The notes below the pieces were generated by a model, which had not been told where the DNA came from, made no database searches, and worked only from the letters and a program-made list of their open reading frames with translations. From contig JACKMT010000003.1 in assembly GCA_024235255.1 (NCBI GenBank), forward strand, positions 558,001 to 622,000: 64,000 nucleotides of DNA, given 5' to 3'. Position 1 is the stretch's first letter, and each line of letters begins with the position of its first letter. Below, in pieces: positions 16,368 through 25,294 of this stretch. Made by a program: the position numbers and the translations under genes. The stretch comes from Chromatiaceae bacterium. GTDB lineage: Bacteria; Pseudomonadota; Gammaproteobacteria; Chromatiales; Chromatiaceae.

Positions 16368-17690
16368 ATGCAAGTTTCGGTTGAATCTCGTGAAGGCCTT
16401 GAGCGTCGGATGACGGTCGAAATACCTGCTGAAATGGTCAATGGTGCGCTCGAAAAACGCCTCAGGGAGATCGCGCGTAACGCAAAAATTGACGGTTTTA
16501 GGCCAGGGAAGGTGCCGCTCTCGATCATTCGGCAGCGCTATTCCGGGCAGGCTCGGCAGGAGGTCTTTGGGGACTTGGTTCAATCGACCTACTTTCAAGC
16601 GTTGGCCAAGGAGAATTTGCAGCCGGCGGGTGAGCCCAGCATCGAACCGCTGCAAATGGAGCCTGCGGAGGGTTTGGGTTATGTTGCAGTATTCGAAGTG
16701 ATGCCTGAAGTGAAGCTACAGGATTTATCCGAGAAAGTGATCGTACGTCCCCAGGTTGAGGTGACGGATGCGGATTTGGATGCAATGATTCTGAAACTGC
16801 GGAAGCAGCGCACTACTTGGAACGAAATCACCCGAAAAGCTCAGGAGGGAGATCAGGTAACCATTGATTTCAAAGGTTTTATTGATGGTGAAGCGTTTGA
16901 CGGCGGGAGTGCTGAAGGTGTACCTCTGGTATTGGGCACATCCTCGATGATTCCGGGTTTCGAGGAAGGTCTCTTGGGTGTGGAATCCGGTGAGAATCGG
17001 ACACTCGAACTGAATTTCCCGGAAGAGTACAGGGCAAAGCATCTCGCTGGAAAAGCGGCGAAATTTGATGTTGTGGTCAAAAAGATTGCAGAGCCGATCC
17101 TGCCTGAGGTTGATGATGAATTCGCAAAAGTTTTTGGCGTGGCGGAAGGCGGTGTGAATGGATTGCACAAAGAAATTCGCAGCAATATGGAGCGCGAACT
17201 GCAAGAGAAGATTCGTGGGGTCTTGAAGGAGCAGGCGATGGACCTGCTGCTGGAAGTCAATGAAGTTACTGTGCCAAAAGCGCTGATCGGCCAGGAAGCG
17301 GCTGCGTTGCAGCAGCAGACAAAACAGAATATGGCGCAGAACGGTCAGACCAGCAGCATCGATCTGCCTTTGAACCTGTTCGAGGATCAGGCGAAACGAC
17401 GCGTGGCGTTGGGATTGATCCTAGGCGAAGTGATCAGGGAGAACAAGATCGAATTGGACAATGAGCGGGTGCGGACGAGAGTCGAACAGTTTGCCCAGTC
17501 GTATGAAGACCCCCAGGAAGTTATAGATTACTACTTGAAGGATAAGAAGCAGTTGGCTGCGATTGAAAATGTGGTGCTCGAGGAGCAGGTGGTTGATTGG
17601 GTAATGGAGCAGGTGAAGGTGGAAGATAAGGCGCGTAATTTCGACGATCTTATGAATAACTCACACACAGGCACCGGATCAGACAGTTAA
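16368..17690 (+). CDS. tig: trigger factor
   Basis: Trigger factor is the ribosome-bound chaperone and peptidyl-prolyl isomerase that first meets nascent chains. The 440-residue protein has the N-terminal ribosome-binding domain with the signature GFRPGKVPLSIIRQRYSGQ (about residues 44-62; E. coli GFRxGKVP), the FKBP-type isomerase domain (GDQVTIDFKGFIDGEAFDGG, about 161-180) and the helical C-terminal arms. It is 24 bp upstream of clpP in the conserved tig-clpP-clpX-lon order. Confidence 0.97.
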   Translation: MQVSVESREGLERRMTVEIPAEMVNGALEKRLREIARNAKIDGFRPGKVPLSIIRQRYSGQARQEVFGDLVQSTYFQALAKENLQPAGEPSIEPLQMEPAEGLGYVAVFEVMPEVKLQDLSEKVIVRPQVEVTDADLDAMILKLRKQRTTWNEITRKAQEGDQVTIDFKGFIDGEAFDGGSAEGVPLVLGTSSMIPGFEEGLLGVESGENRTLELNFPEEYRAKHLAGKAAKFDVVVKKIAEPILPEVDDEFAKVFGVAEGGVNGLHKEIRSNMERELQEKIRGVLKEQAMDLLLEVNEVTVPKALIGQEAAALQQQTKQNMAQNGQTSSIDLPLNLFEDQAKRRVALGLILGEVIRENKIELDNERVRTRVEQFAQSYEDPQEVIDYYLKDKKQLAAIENVVLEEQVVDWVMEQVKVEDKARNFDDLMNNSHTGTGSDS

Positions 17691-17714
17691 ATTTTCATAA
17701 AGGATTCCTTTGTA

Positions 17715-18356
17715 ATGGTCGATAGAACTTCCATGGGTGGTTTGAACGTGAACAATCTCGGTTTGGTTCCTATCGTGGTGGAGCAGACCGCCCGTGGTGA
17801 ACGTTCCTACGACATCTACTCCAGGCTGCTTAAAGAACGAGTGATTTTTCTTGTTGGCCCGGTGGAAGACCATATGGCTAATTTGGTGGTGGCACAACTG
17901 CTCTTTCTTGAATCGGAAAACCCGGATAAGGATATCAGTATTTATATCAACTCCCCGGGAGGGTCGGTCAGTGCAGGTTTGGCAATCTATGACACCATGC
18001 AGTTTGTGCGCTGCGCTGTGAGTACGATGTGTGTTGGTCAGGCCGCAAGCATGGGTGCGCTGTTATTGGCGGGAGGAACGCCGGGAAAAAGGTTCAGTTT
18101 GCCTCACTCAAGGATGATGATTCACCAGCCATTGGGTGGTTATCAAGGTCAAGCAACAGACATTGAGATTCATGCCAAAGAGATACTCCTTATTCGGGAC
18201 CGCCTGAACCGAATTATGTCTAAACATACCGGAAGACCACTTGATCGGGTTGAAAATGATACTGAGCGCGATAACTTCATGAGCGCGGAGGAGGCGGTAA
18301 AATATGGCCTTATCGACCGGGTTCTCGAAAATAGAAGCGATGATCGGGGGGCATAG
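17715..18356 (+). CDS. clpP: ATP-dependent Clp protease proteolytic subunit
   Basis: ClpP forms the 14-mer serine protease chamber fed by ClpX or ClpA. The 213-residue product carries the nucleophile in GQAASMGALLLAGG, the catalytic His in SRMMIHQPLGGYQG and the aspartate in the following RPLDRVENDTERDNF region. A short propeptide (about 14 residues before GLVPIVVEQ) is present as in E. coli. GGATT lies before the ATG. It is in one transcriptional direction with tig and clpX; the 167-bp gap to clpX has a TATATAC-like -10, suggesting an additional clpX promoter. Confidence 0.98.
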   Translation: MVDRTSMGGLNVNNLGLVPIVVEQTARGERSYDIYSRLLKERVIFLVGPVEDHMANLVVAQLLFLESENPDKDISIYINSPGGSVSAGLAIYDTMQFVRCAVSTMCVGQAASMGALLLAGGTPGKRFSLPHSRMMIHQPLGGYQGQATDIEIHAKEILLIRDRLNRIMSKHTGRPLDRVENDTERDNFMSAEEAVKYGLIDRVLENRSDDRGA

Positions 18357-18523
18357 CCTCTGACGCTAGTGGGGTGATTTTCTTAATTTGGCTATATACT
18401 GCCTCGGTTGGGAAACCGCAGGTGAACCTTGCCAAGTTGCCTCAATCAGATATTATGTGAGCAACGGGTCTGGATCGAAGTTGTCCTGGTATTGCCCGAA
18501 CAAAGACCTGAAAGGATGAGAAT

Positions 18524-19798
18524 ATGAGCGATGATAAGATCAGGGGCGATGATGGGAAGCTGCTGTACTGCTCGTTCTGCGGCAAAAGTCAACACGAGGT
18601 GCGCAAACTTATAGCCGGTCCGTCCGTCTTTATCTGCGACGAGTGTGTTGAACTCTGCAACGATATCATTCGCGAAGAGATGCAGGAAGGCACCGCCGAA
18701 TCGAGTAGCAGTCTGCCAAAACCCCAAGAGATCAATGCAAAGCTCGATCAATATGTTATCGGACAGGCCAGAGCCAAAAAAGTGCTCTCTGTTGCGGTTT
18801 ATAATCACTACAAACGTCTCGATTCGGGCGGGGGCAAAGACGATATCGAGATTTCCAAAAGCAACATTCTATTAATCGGCCCAACCGGGTCCGGAAAGAC
18901 TCTGCTGGCGGAAACTTTGGCTCGAATGCTTAATGTACCCTTTACCATTGCGGATGCCACTACACTGACCGAAGCTGGTTACGTGGGCGAAGATGTTGAG
19001 AACATCATTCAAAAACTGCTTCAGAAGTGCGATTACGACGTTGAAAAAGCGCAGACAGGCATCGTTTACATCGATGAAATCGATAAGATTTCCCGCAAGT
19101 CGGACAACCCATCCATAACTAGGGATGTTTCAGGAGAAGGTGTGCAGCAGGCATTGCTGAAGCTGATAGAAGGAACCATCGCATCGGTACCTCCACAAGG
19201 CGGAAGAAAACACCCGCAACAGGAGTTTCTCCAGGTGGATACCTCAAATATCCTGTTTATTGTCGGAGGGGCGTTTTCAGGACTGGAGAAGGTCATCCGC
19301 AATCGTTCAGAGAAGGGCGGAATAGGTTTCTCCGCCGAGGTCCATAGCAAGGACGACAATAGTAACGTCGGCGAGATCTTACCTGGCGTGGAACCGGAAG
19401 ACCTGATCCATTACGGACTGATCCCGGAGTTTGTCGGCAGGTTGCCGGTCGTGGCAACGCTGGAAGAGCTTGATCAGGATGCGTTGGTTAAAATATTGAC
19501 AGAACCGAAAAATGCACTGGTGAAGCAGTATGCCAAGCTGTTCGAAATGGAGGAGTGCGAGCTCGAGTTTCGGCCAGACTCGCTGCATGCCATTGCACGT
19601 AAGGCGATGGAGCGTAAAACTGGAGCGCGGGGACTGCGTACGATCATGGAGCAGGTTCTACTCGATACGATGTACGACCTCCCTTCGATGGATGATGTCA
19701 GCAAGGTTGTGATAGATGAATCGGTGGTGCTTGGAGAAAATGATCCGTACATCGTCTATCAGAGCAACGAAAAACAGTTGGCAATATCGTCAGATTAG
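18524..19798 (+). CDS. clpX: ATP-dependent Clp protease ATP-binding subunit ClpX
   Basis: ClpX is the hexameric AAA+ unfoldase that delivers tagged proteins to ClpP. The N-terminal zinc-binding domain has CSFC and CDECVELC (residues about 16-45). The AAA+ core shows Walker A GPTGSGKT, Walker B IVYIDEIDKI, the pore-loop segment TEAGYVGEDVE and sensor/box motifs through GRLPVVATL. At 424 residues it equals the E. coli length. An AAAGGATGAG ribosome-binding site lies just before the ATG. Confidence 0.98.
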   Translation: MSDDKIRGDDGKLLYCSFCGKSQHEVRKLIAGPSVFICDECVELCNDIIREEMQEGTAESSSSLPKPQEINAKLDQYVIGQARAKKVLSVAVYNHYKRLDSGGGKDDIEISKSNILLIGPTGSGKTLLAETLARMLNVPFTIADATTLTEAGYVGEDVENIIQKLLQKCDYDVEKAQTGIVYIDEIDKISRKSDNPSITRDVSGEGVQQALLKLIEGTIASVPPQGGRKHPQQEFLQVDTSNILFIVGGAFSGLEKVIRNRSEKGGIGFSAEVHSKDDNSNVGEILPGVEPEDLIHYGLIPEFVGRLPVVATLEELDQDALVKILTEPKNALVKQYAKLFEMEECELEFRPDSLHAIARKAMERKTGARGLRTIMEQVLLDTMYDLPSMDDVSKVVIDESVVLGENDPYIVYQSNEKQLAISSD

Positions 19799-19843
19799 AC
19801 TTACAGAGCGACCGGTTATTATTTGCCGGATCCAACATTTTGC

Positions 19844-19867
19844 CACCCGGGAAATTTTGCCCGGGTG
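19844..19867 (+). terminator. stem-loop between clpX and lon
   Basis: CACCCGGG (19844-19851) pairs perfectly with CCCGGGTG (19860-19867) around an 8-base loop. No T run follows immediately, though CCTTTTTA appears about 12 bases on. It could act as an imperfect terminator or mRNA 3'-end stabiliser for clpX. Confidence 0.45.
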
Positions 19868-19894
19868 TTGAAGATTCCCTTTTTAGCCCCATTT
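19868..19894 (+). promoter_or_regulatory. candidate sigma-32 heat-shock promoter of lon
   Basis: TTGAA at 19868-19872 and CCCCATTT at 19887-19894, separated by 14 bp, fit the heat-shock sigma factor consensus (CTTGAA, 11-16 bp, CCCCATnT). Lon is a classical sigma-32 regulon member in E. coli. The start codon is about 165 bp downstream. Confidence 0.5.
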
Positions 19895-20058
19895 TCAAGA
19901 ACAGATAGAAGTTAAGATGGTGACGAAGTATTCTTTGTCACACTGTCTTTATTGGTTACCTGGTCAGATGAAGAGATGCGCGGATAGTTACAGCGGAGCG
20001 GGTCTTCCCCGCAGTTCGCGGCAGCGCGAAACAGACCTCGTCAGTTGGAGAGCCCAAG

Positions 20059-22500
20059 ATGGGTCAAGAAGATAACGATATTGCGGTGGATTTAGAACCA
20101 AAAAGCCGTGTACCGGTGCTGCCGTTGCGTGATGTGGTGGTTTATCCGCATATGGTGATTCCACTGTTTGTCGGGCGCGATAAATCGATTCACGCGCTGG
20201 ATGCTGCCATGCGGGACAATAAGCAGATCCTGTTGGTGGCACAGAAGAGTGCCGATACCGACGATCCGGCTTTAGAGGATATGTACCAGGTTGGAACATT
20301 GGCAAACATACTCCAGTTGCTCAAACTCCCGGACGGTACCGTAAAGGTGCTGGTGGAGGGTGGCGATCGATCCAGAATCATCAAGTACCTCTCTACCGAA
20401 GCGTACTTTTCCGCCAAAATGGAGGTCATCAAAGATATTCTCACGCTGGATGAGCGTGAAATCGATGTGCTGATGCGTTCTGCAACCACGCTTTTTGACC
20501 AGTACGTCAAATTGAATAAGAAAGTCCCGCCAGAAGTGCTGACCTCGCTGTCGAGCATAGACGACCCGAGCCGTCTTGCAGATACCATGGCGGCACATAT
20601 GTCGCTTAAACTTGAAGAGAAGCAAGTGGTTTTGGAGATGGCCGATATATCGGCCCGCCTTGAGCACTTGATGGGGTTGATGGAGTCGGAGAATGATCTG
20701 CTGCAAATCGAGAAAAGAATTCGCGGCAGAGTTAAGCGCCAGATGGAAAAAAACCAGCGCGAGTACTATCTGAATGAACAGATGAAGGCGATCCAGAAGG
20801 AGCTGGGCGAATTGGAGGAGGCTCCGAATGAAATCGAGGATCTCGCCAATCGTATAGAAAAAGCCGGAATGCCGAAGGAGGCGAAAACAAAAGCCCTGGC
20901 AGAGCTGAATAAACTGAAGCTCATGTCGCCAATGTCGGCTGAGGCGACGGTAGTGCGCAATTACATCGATACCCTGGTTAATGTACCTTGGAAGAAGCGT
21001 ACTAAGATTCGGAACGATCTAAAGCTGGCAGAAGATGTGCTGGAAGCCGATCACTACGGACTCGAAAAGGTCAAGGAGCGCATCATCGAGTACCTGGCTG
21101 TACAGCAGCGTGTACGCAAACTTAAAGGTCCTATTCTCTGTCTGGTTGGTCCTCCGGGCGTCGGTAAGACATCAGTAGGTCAGTCTATTGCTCATGCCAC
21201 CAACCGTAAGTTTGTGCGAATGGCGTTGGGCGGTGTTCGGGATGAAGCCGAAATTAGGGGGCATCGGAGAACCTATATCGGCGCGCTTCCGGGAAAAATT
21301 ATTCAGAATCTCTCCAGGATAGAAACAAGGAATCCGCTCTTTTTGCTTGATGAGATAGACAAAATGGCGATGGATTTTCGCGGCGATCCTGCGTCTGCGC
21401 TACTGGAGGTGCTGGACCCTGAGCAGAATCACACGTTCGTGGACCACTATCTGGAGGTGGATTTCGATCTCTCGGAAGTGATGTTCGTAGCCACTGCAAA
21501 CACCATGAACATCCCTCCTGCGCTCCTTGACCGGATGGAAGTTATCCGATTGTCGGGCTATACGGAAGATGAAAAAATCAATATTGCGCTGCGCTATCTC
21601 GTGCCCAAGCAGATTGAAAATCACGGTCTCAAAGAGACAGAACTGCTGATCCGCGAAAGTGCCATCAGGGATATCGTTCGTTTCTACACCCGCGAAGCAG
21701 GTGTACGTAATCTGGAGAGGGAGATATCCAAAATTTGCCGTAAAGTGGTTAAACAGATACTCCTTAAGAGACAGGACAACCGGATTACTATTACCCCAAA
21801 CAGCCTTGACAGGTATCTCGGTGTCAAGCGATTCCGTTATGGCGAAGTTGACGATCATGACCAGGTGGGACAGGTAACTGGACTGGCATGGACAGAAGTC
21901 GGAGGCGAACTGCTGCATATCGAAGCGGCGCTCGTGCCGGGTAACGGGAAGTTGAGTCACACCGGTCAGCTGGGTGAGGTCATGCAGGAATCGATACAGG
22001 CTGCTATGACCGTAGTGCGCAGCCGAGCCGCACCGCTTGGATTGGCAGAAGATTTTCACCAGAAGTACGATGTACACATCCATGTTCCCGAAGGTGCTAC
22101 ACCTAAGGATGGACCTAGTGCGGGTATCGGTATGTGTACCTGTCTGGTTTCTACGCTAACTCAAATCCCCGTGCGGGCGGATGTAGCGATGACTGGAGAG
22201 ATAACGCTGCGTGGAGAGGTGCTGCCAATCGGTGGCCTCAAGGAGAAGCTGCTTGCTGCGCATCGTGGTGGCATCAAAACCGTGATCATTCCTCAGGAGA
22301 ACGAGCGCGACTTGGTAGAGATACCGAAAAACATCAAGCAGAATCTTGTAATCAAACCGGTACGTTGGATTGATCAGGTATTAGAGATCGCCTTGGCGCA
22401 AATGCCGGAAGTTGTTGAACAGGACGAGGAGGATCCCAAACAGAAGGTGACTGCACGTAAAAAGGCCACCAAAAAGAGCAGCAACTTAACCCAACACTGA
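20059..22500 (+). CDS. lon: ATP-dependent protease Lon
   Basis: Lon is the hexameric AAA+ serine protease that removes misfolded and many regulatory proteins in the cytoplasm. The 813-residue protein has the N-terminal substrate domain (VPVLPLRDVVVYPHMVIPL), a long coiled coil (about 190-260), the AAA+ module with Walker A GPPGVGKT (364-371), and Walker B in the NPLFLLDEIDKM segment. The C-terminal protease domain carries the Ser-Lys dyad in DGPSAGIGM and GGLKEKLLAAHRGG. The C-terminal tail is lysine- and acid-rich, as in related gammaproteobacteria. The gene follows clpX and precedes hup. Confidence 0.98.
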   Translation: MGQEDNDIAVDLEPKSRVPVLPLRDVVVYPHMVIPLFVGRDKSIHALDAAMRDNKQILLVAQKSADTDDPALEDMYQVGTLANILQLLKLPDGTVKVLVEGGDRSRIIKYLSTEAYFSAKMEVIKDILTLDEREIDVLMRSATTLFDQYVKLNKKVPPEVLTSLSSIDDPSRLADTMAAHMSLKLEEKQVVLEMADISARLEHLMGLMESENDLLQIEKRIRGRVKRQMEKNQREYYLNEQMKAIQKELGELEEAPNEIEDLANRIEKAGMPKEAKTKALAELNKLKLMSPMSAEATVVRNYIDTLVNVPWKKRTKIRNDLKLAEDVLEADHYGLEKVKERIIEYLAVQQRVRKLKGPILCLVGPPGVGKTSVGQSIAHATNRKFVRMALGGVRDEAEIRGHRRTYIGALPGKIIQNLSRIETRNPLFLLDEIDKMAMDFRGDPASALLEVLDPEQNHTFVDHYLEVDFDLSEVMFVATANTMNIPPALLDRMEVIRLSGYTEDEKINIALRYLVPKQIENHGLKETELLIRESAIRDIVRFYTREAGVRNLEREISKICRKVVKQILLKRQDNRITITPNSLDRYLGVKRFRYGEVDDHDQVGQVTGLAWTEVGGELLHIEAALVPGNGKLSHTGQLGEVMQESIQAAMTVVRSRAAPLGLAEDFHQKYDVHIHVPEGATPKDGPSAGIGMCTCLVSTLTQIPVRADVAMTGEITLRGEVLPIGGLKEKLLAAHRGGIKTVIIPQENERDLVEIPKNIKQNLVIKPVRWIDQVLEIALAQMPEVVEQDEEDPKQKVTARKKATKKSSNLTQH

Positions 22501-22633
22501 AACACTACGGTTGCAGGAAGTTAAGCGCGTATTCATGAAAGTTATCTGCGAAAAGTGTGAAGCTGTTTGAAACCAACAGGCAGAAGAGCGCTGCGACAGC
22601 AGAGACGGGCGGGTAGGCAGATGGTACATTACC

Positions 22634-22663
22634 TTGACACTTAATCCGGGTCGCTGGTATAAA
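22634..22663 (+). promoter_or_regulatory. sigma-70 promoter of the HU gene
   Basis: A perfect -35 TTGACA (22634-22639) and a -10 TATAAA (22658-22663) are spaced by 18 bp. They lie about 100 bp upstream of the hup start codon. Confidence 0.75.
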
Positions 22664-22765
22664 TTGGGCCCTTTTTTTAAGCACCAAATTTAAATGCCGC
22701 GCGGTTCTCGGGCTGAAAGAAAAGCAGAGATCGTGCGCGAATCCTACACAGGGGAGAGAGTCAGA

Positions 22766-23038
22766 ATGAATAAGACGGAGTTGGTCGATGCAATGGCAGA
22801 GAGTGCAGATATATCCAAGGCCGCTGCTGGCCGTGCACTCGACGGTATGATCGAGGCCATTACTGCATCACTGAAGGAGGGCGATCAAGTTAATGTCGTC
22901 GGATTTGGCTCCTTCTCAGTAAAGGAACGTGCAGCCCGGACAGGACGCAACCCGCAAACGGGCGCGACGATTGAAATCAAGGCTTCTAAAAATCCAGCAT
23001 TCAAAGCTGGTAAAGCACTTAAGGATGCCGTAAACTAG
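22766..23038 (+). CDS. hupB: DNA-binding protein HU
   Basis: HU is the abundant histone-like protein that bends DNA and compacts the nucleoid. The 90-residue product MNKTELVDAMAESADISKA has the family start, the dimerisation helices, and the DNA-clamping arm GRNPQTGATIEIKASK followed by PAFKAGKALKDAVN. An in-frame ATG at 22694 would add 24 residues but lacks homology, and the sequence GGGGAGAGAG before 22766 is a good ribosome-binding site. The position between lon and ppiD is the hupB position in E. coli. Confidence 0.97.
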   Translation: MNKTELVDAMAESADISKAAAGRALDGMIEAITASLKEGDQVNVVGFGSFSVKERAARTGRNPQTGATIEIKASKNPAFKAGKALKDAVN

Positions 23039-23051
23039 CGGCCCTTCTTGC

Positions 23052-23127
23052 GGGCGCTTAGCTCAGCTGGGAGAGCATCGCCCTTACAAGGCGAGGGTCG
23101 CAGGTTCGAACCCTGCAGCGCCCACCA
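23052..23127 (+). tRNA. tRNA-Val (anticodon UAC)
   Basis: A 76-nt tRNA with acceptor stem GGGCGCT/AGCGCCC, discriminator A and encoded CCA. The anticodon stem TCGCC/GGCGA encloses CTTACAA, with TAC at 23085-23087. The D-arm (AGCTCAGCTGGGAGAGC) and T-arm (CAGGTTCGAACCCTG) are canonical. It begins only 13 bp after the hup stop codon and 6 bp separate it from tRNA-Asp, so it is probably processed from one transcript. Confidence 0.98.
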
Positions 23128-23133
23128 ATTAAT

Positions 23134-23210
23134 GGAGCGGTAGTTCAGTTGGTTAGAATACCGGCCTGTCACGCCGGGGGTCGCGGGTTCGAGCCCCGTC
23201 CGCTCCGCCA
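23134..23210 (+). tRNA. tRNA-Asp (anticodon GUC)
   Basis: A 77-nt tRNA with acceptor stem GGAGCGG/CCGCTCC, discriminator G and encoded CCA. The anticodon loop CTGTCAC holds GTC at 23168-23170. The D-arm TAGTTCAGTTGGTTAGAA and T-loop GTTCGAG are canonical. It is the second of a tRNA pair between hup and ppiD. Confidence 0.98.
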
Positions 23211-23226
23211 GACCAGAGAAGACACG

Positions 23227-23254
23227 CGGGGCATCGATTAGATGCCCCGTTTTT
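23227..23254 (+). terminator. Rho-independent terminator after the tRNA pair
   Basis: CGGGGCAT pairs perfectly with ATGCCCCG around CGATTAG, followed by TTTTT at 23250-23254. It would end the hup-tRNA transcript about 25 bp before ppiD. Confidence 0.9.
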
Positions 23255-23278
23255 GGTTCTGCCATTGGGAAATATGAC

Positions 23279-25186
23279 ATGCTTCAGGAAATCAGGGAAC
23301 GCGCACAAGGTTGGATAGCCTGGTTCATTGTTATTCTTATCAGCGTGCCGTTTGCACTGTGGGGAATCAGTTCCTATCTTGATGGCGGTTCAACCCTAGT
23401 CGTGGCATCGGTAAATGGTCAGGAGATAAGCGAGCGGGAGTTCGAAAACGGCTACCGTCAATTTAGGCAGCGGGTGCGCGATCAGCTTGGCAGCAACTAT
23501 CGACCAGAATTAATGGATGATGCGCGCATGCGTGAAGAGTTTTTACAGAGCATGATCAGGGAAAGAGTTGTGCTGCATGCATCAAGCGAAATGGGATTCA
23601 GTACGGGCGACACATTAGTCAGAGCCTACATCAACAGCATTCCTGCATTTTCCGTCGGTGGCACATTTAATAAAGAAGCCTATGAACGTGTACTACGCAA
23701 TCAGGGGTTAAGTCCGGTTGGCTTTGAAGCCCAGGTAAGGCAGTCGCTGATGACAGAGCAGCTGTCCAGAAGCGTGAGTAATACCGAGTTTGCGACAAAT
23801 GCTGAATTACAGGATATGGTCAGGCTGCGCATGCAACGCCGCGGGTTGGATTACATGGTCATTCCAGCAGCTGAGTTCAAGGACTCGGTTGCCGTAACTG
23901 AAAGTGAAGTGCAGAGCTACTATGACTCGAATCAGCAGTTGTACATGGCTCCGGAACGAGTCAAGCTGGAGTACATTGAACTGGATGTGGGTAATCTTTC
24001 GGCCACGCTAAAGGCGGATGAAGCCTCGCTGCTTGGGTACTACGAACAGCATAAGCGTGAATATGTGATTGCAGAGCGCCGGCGCGCTAGTCATATCCTG
24101 TTTACGCTTGGTGAGGGTGCGGCTGCTGAGGCTGATGCCCTGAAACAGGCAACGGCGGCATTGGAGCGCATAAGCAAAGGTGAAGAGTTTACCGATGTGG
24201 CTAAAGAGCTTTCGCAGGATCCCGGTTCTGCTGAAGCCGGCGGAGATCTGGGCTTTTTTGAAAAAGGTATTATGGACAAATCCTTTGAGGATGTGGCCTT
24301 CGCACTGTCAGTAGGCGAGGTGAGCAAGCCGGTCAAGAGCTCCTTCGGCTACCATATTATCAAGCTGATTGCTGTCGAACAGGAGAGCGGCAAGCGCTAC
24401 GAAGAGGTGAAGGATCAGATCAAAGCAGCTTATCTTAAAAGCGAGGCGGAAAAGCTGTTCTACGAATATGCCGAGCGGCTCAGTGATCTTGCCTATGAAG
24501 ATCCGGATAGTCTGCAGCCGGCCGCAGCAGCGCTTGGCATCGAAACCAAACGCAGCGAATGGGTCGAGCGCAGTGGCGGCAGCGGGCCGTTTGCATCTCC
24601 CAAGGTTGTCGGCGCGGCGTTCAGCGATGATGTATTACTTGAGCGTCATAACAGCGAAGCCATCGAGATTGGGGCCGAACATATTATTGTGCTGCGTGTA
24701 GTCGAGCATGAGGAGTCTTCGCTGCGACCGTTGGATAAGGTTAAGGATGAAATTGTGAGTCATCTTAAGTCCAAGGGTGCTGCCGAACTAGCCCGTCAGA
24801 GAGGGCAGGAGATCCTTGCTTCCCTCGCCGGTGGTGCAAGCCTTGAATCTTTGGCAACCGATTCCGGACTGAAAATTATCAACGTCGACTCGGTTGATAG
24901 GGACAATCGTGATATCCCCGCCGCGGTAGCGACCAGTTTATTCCGTCTGCCAAAACCGGCTGAGAGTGCCAGCAGTTTTGGTGAAGCGGTGCTGGAGAAC
25001 GGAGACTTTGCCGTGCTCGCACTGAACCATGTGGCGGATGGCAGCGACAAGGATGCCGAGGATATCGGCGGTGCGATAGAATTAAAAAGCGCTTTGGAAC
25101 GATCCCGCGGGCAGGCTTACTATCAGCACTTGATAAAGAATCTGCAAGAGAGCGCCAATATCGTTATCAATAAACGAGATGGTTAG
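23279..25186 (+). CDS. ppiD: SurA/PpiD-type periplasmic chaperone and peptidyl-prolyl isomerase
   Basis: PpiD is an inner-membrane-anchored periplasmic chaperone near the Sec translocon. The 635-residue protein has a short cytoplasmic start (MLQEIRERAQGWIAW), one membrane helix (about residues 16-34, FIVILISVPFALWGISSYL), the SurA-like N-terminal helices, and a parvulin domain (about 262-365) with RRASHILF, GGDLGFFEKGIM and SSFGYHIIKLI. A second, degenerate isomerase-like segment fills the C-terminus. At 635 residues it is close to E. coli PpiD (623). It begins just after a tRNA terminator, so its promoter may overlap that hairpin or it depends on read-through. Confidence 0.94.
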   Translation: MLQEIRERAQGWIAWFIVILISVPFALWGISSYLDGGSTLVVASVNGQEISEREFENGYRQFRQRVRDQLGSNYRPELMDDARMREEFLQSMIRERVVLHASSEMGFSTGDTLVRAYINSIPAFSVGGTFNKEAYERVLRNQGLSPVGFEAQVRQSLMTEQLSRSVSNTEFATNAELQDMVRLRMQRRGLDYMVIPAAEFKDSVAVTESEVQSYYDSNQQLYMAPERVKLEYIELDVGNLSATLKADEASLLGYYEQHKREYVIAERRRASHILFTLGEGAAAEADALKQATAALERISKGEEFTDVAKELSQDPGSAEAGGDLGFFEKGIMDKSFEDVAFALSVGEVSKPVKSSFGYHIIKLIAVEQESGKRYEEVKDQIKAAYLKSEAEKLFYEYAERLSDLAYEDPDSLQPAAAALGIETKRSEWVERSGGSGPFASPKVVGAAFSDDVLLERHNSEAIEIGAEHIIVLRVVEHEESSLRPLDKVKDEIVSHLKSKGAAELARQRGQEILASLAGGASLESLATDSGLKIINVDSVDRDNRDIPAAVATSLFRLPKPAESASSFGEAVLENGDFAVLALNHVADGSDKDAEDIGGAIELKSALERSRGQAYYQHLIKNLQESANIVINKRDG

Positions 25187-25222
25187 CCAACCGCAGCTCT
25201 TTGGCGCCATGCGGCAAACCGG

Positions 25223-25255
25223 ATACGGCAGTCCATAATCAGACTGCCGTATTTT
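25223..25255. terminator. terminator between ppiD and fabI
   Basis: ATACGGCAGTC (25223-25233) pairs over 11 bp with GACTGCCGTAT (25242-25252), followed by TTT (TTTT in all) on the plus strand. It lies between two convergent genes. The minus strand has no long T run, so it mainly serves ppiD. Confidence 0.8.
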
Positions 25256-25294
25256 CGCGTTTAACTACATACCGGAGCTAAAATACCGATCTGC

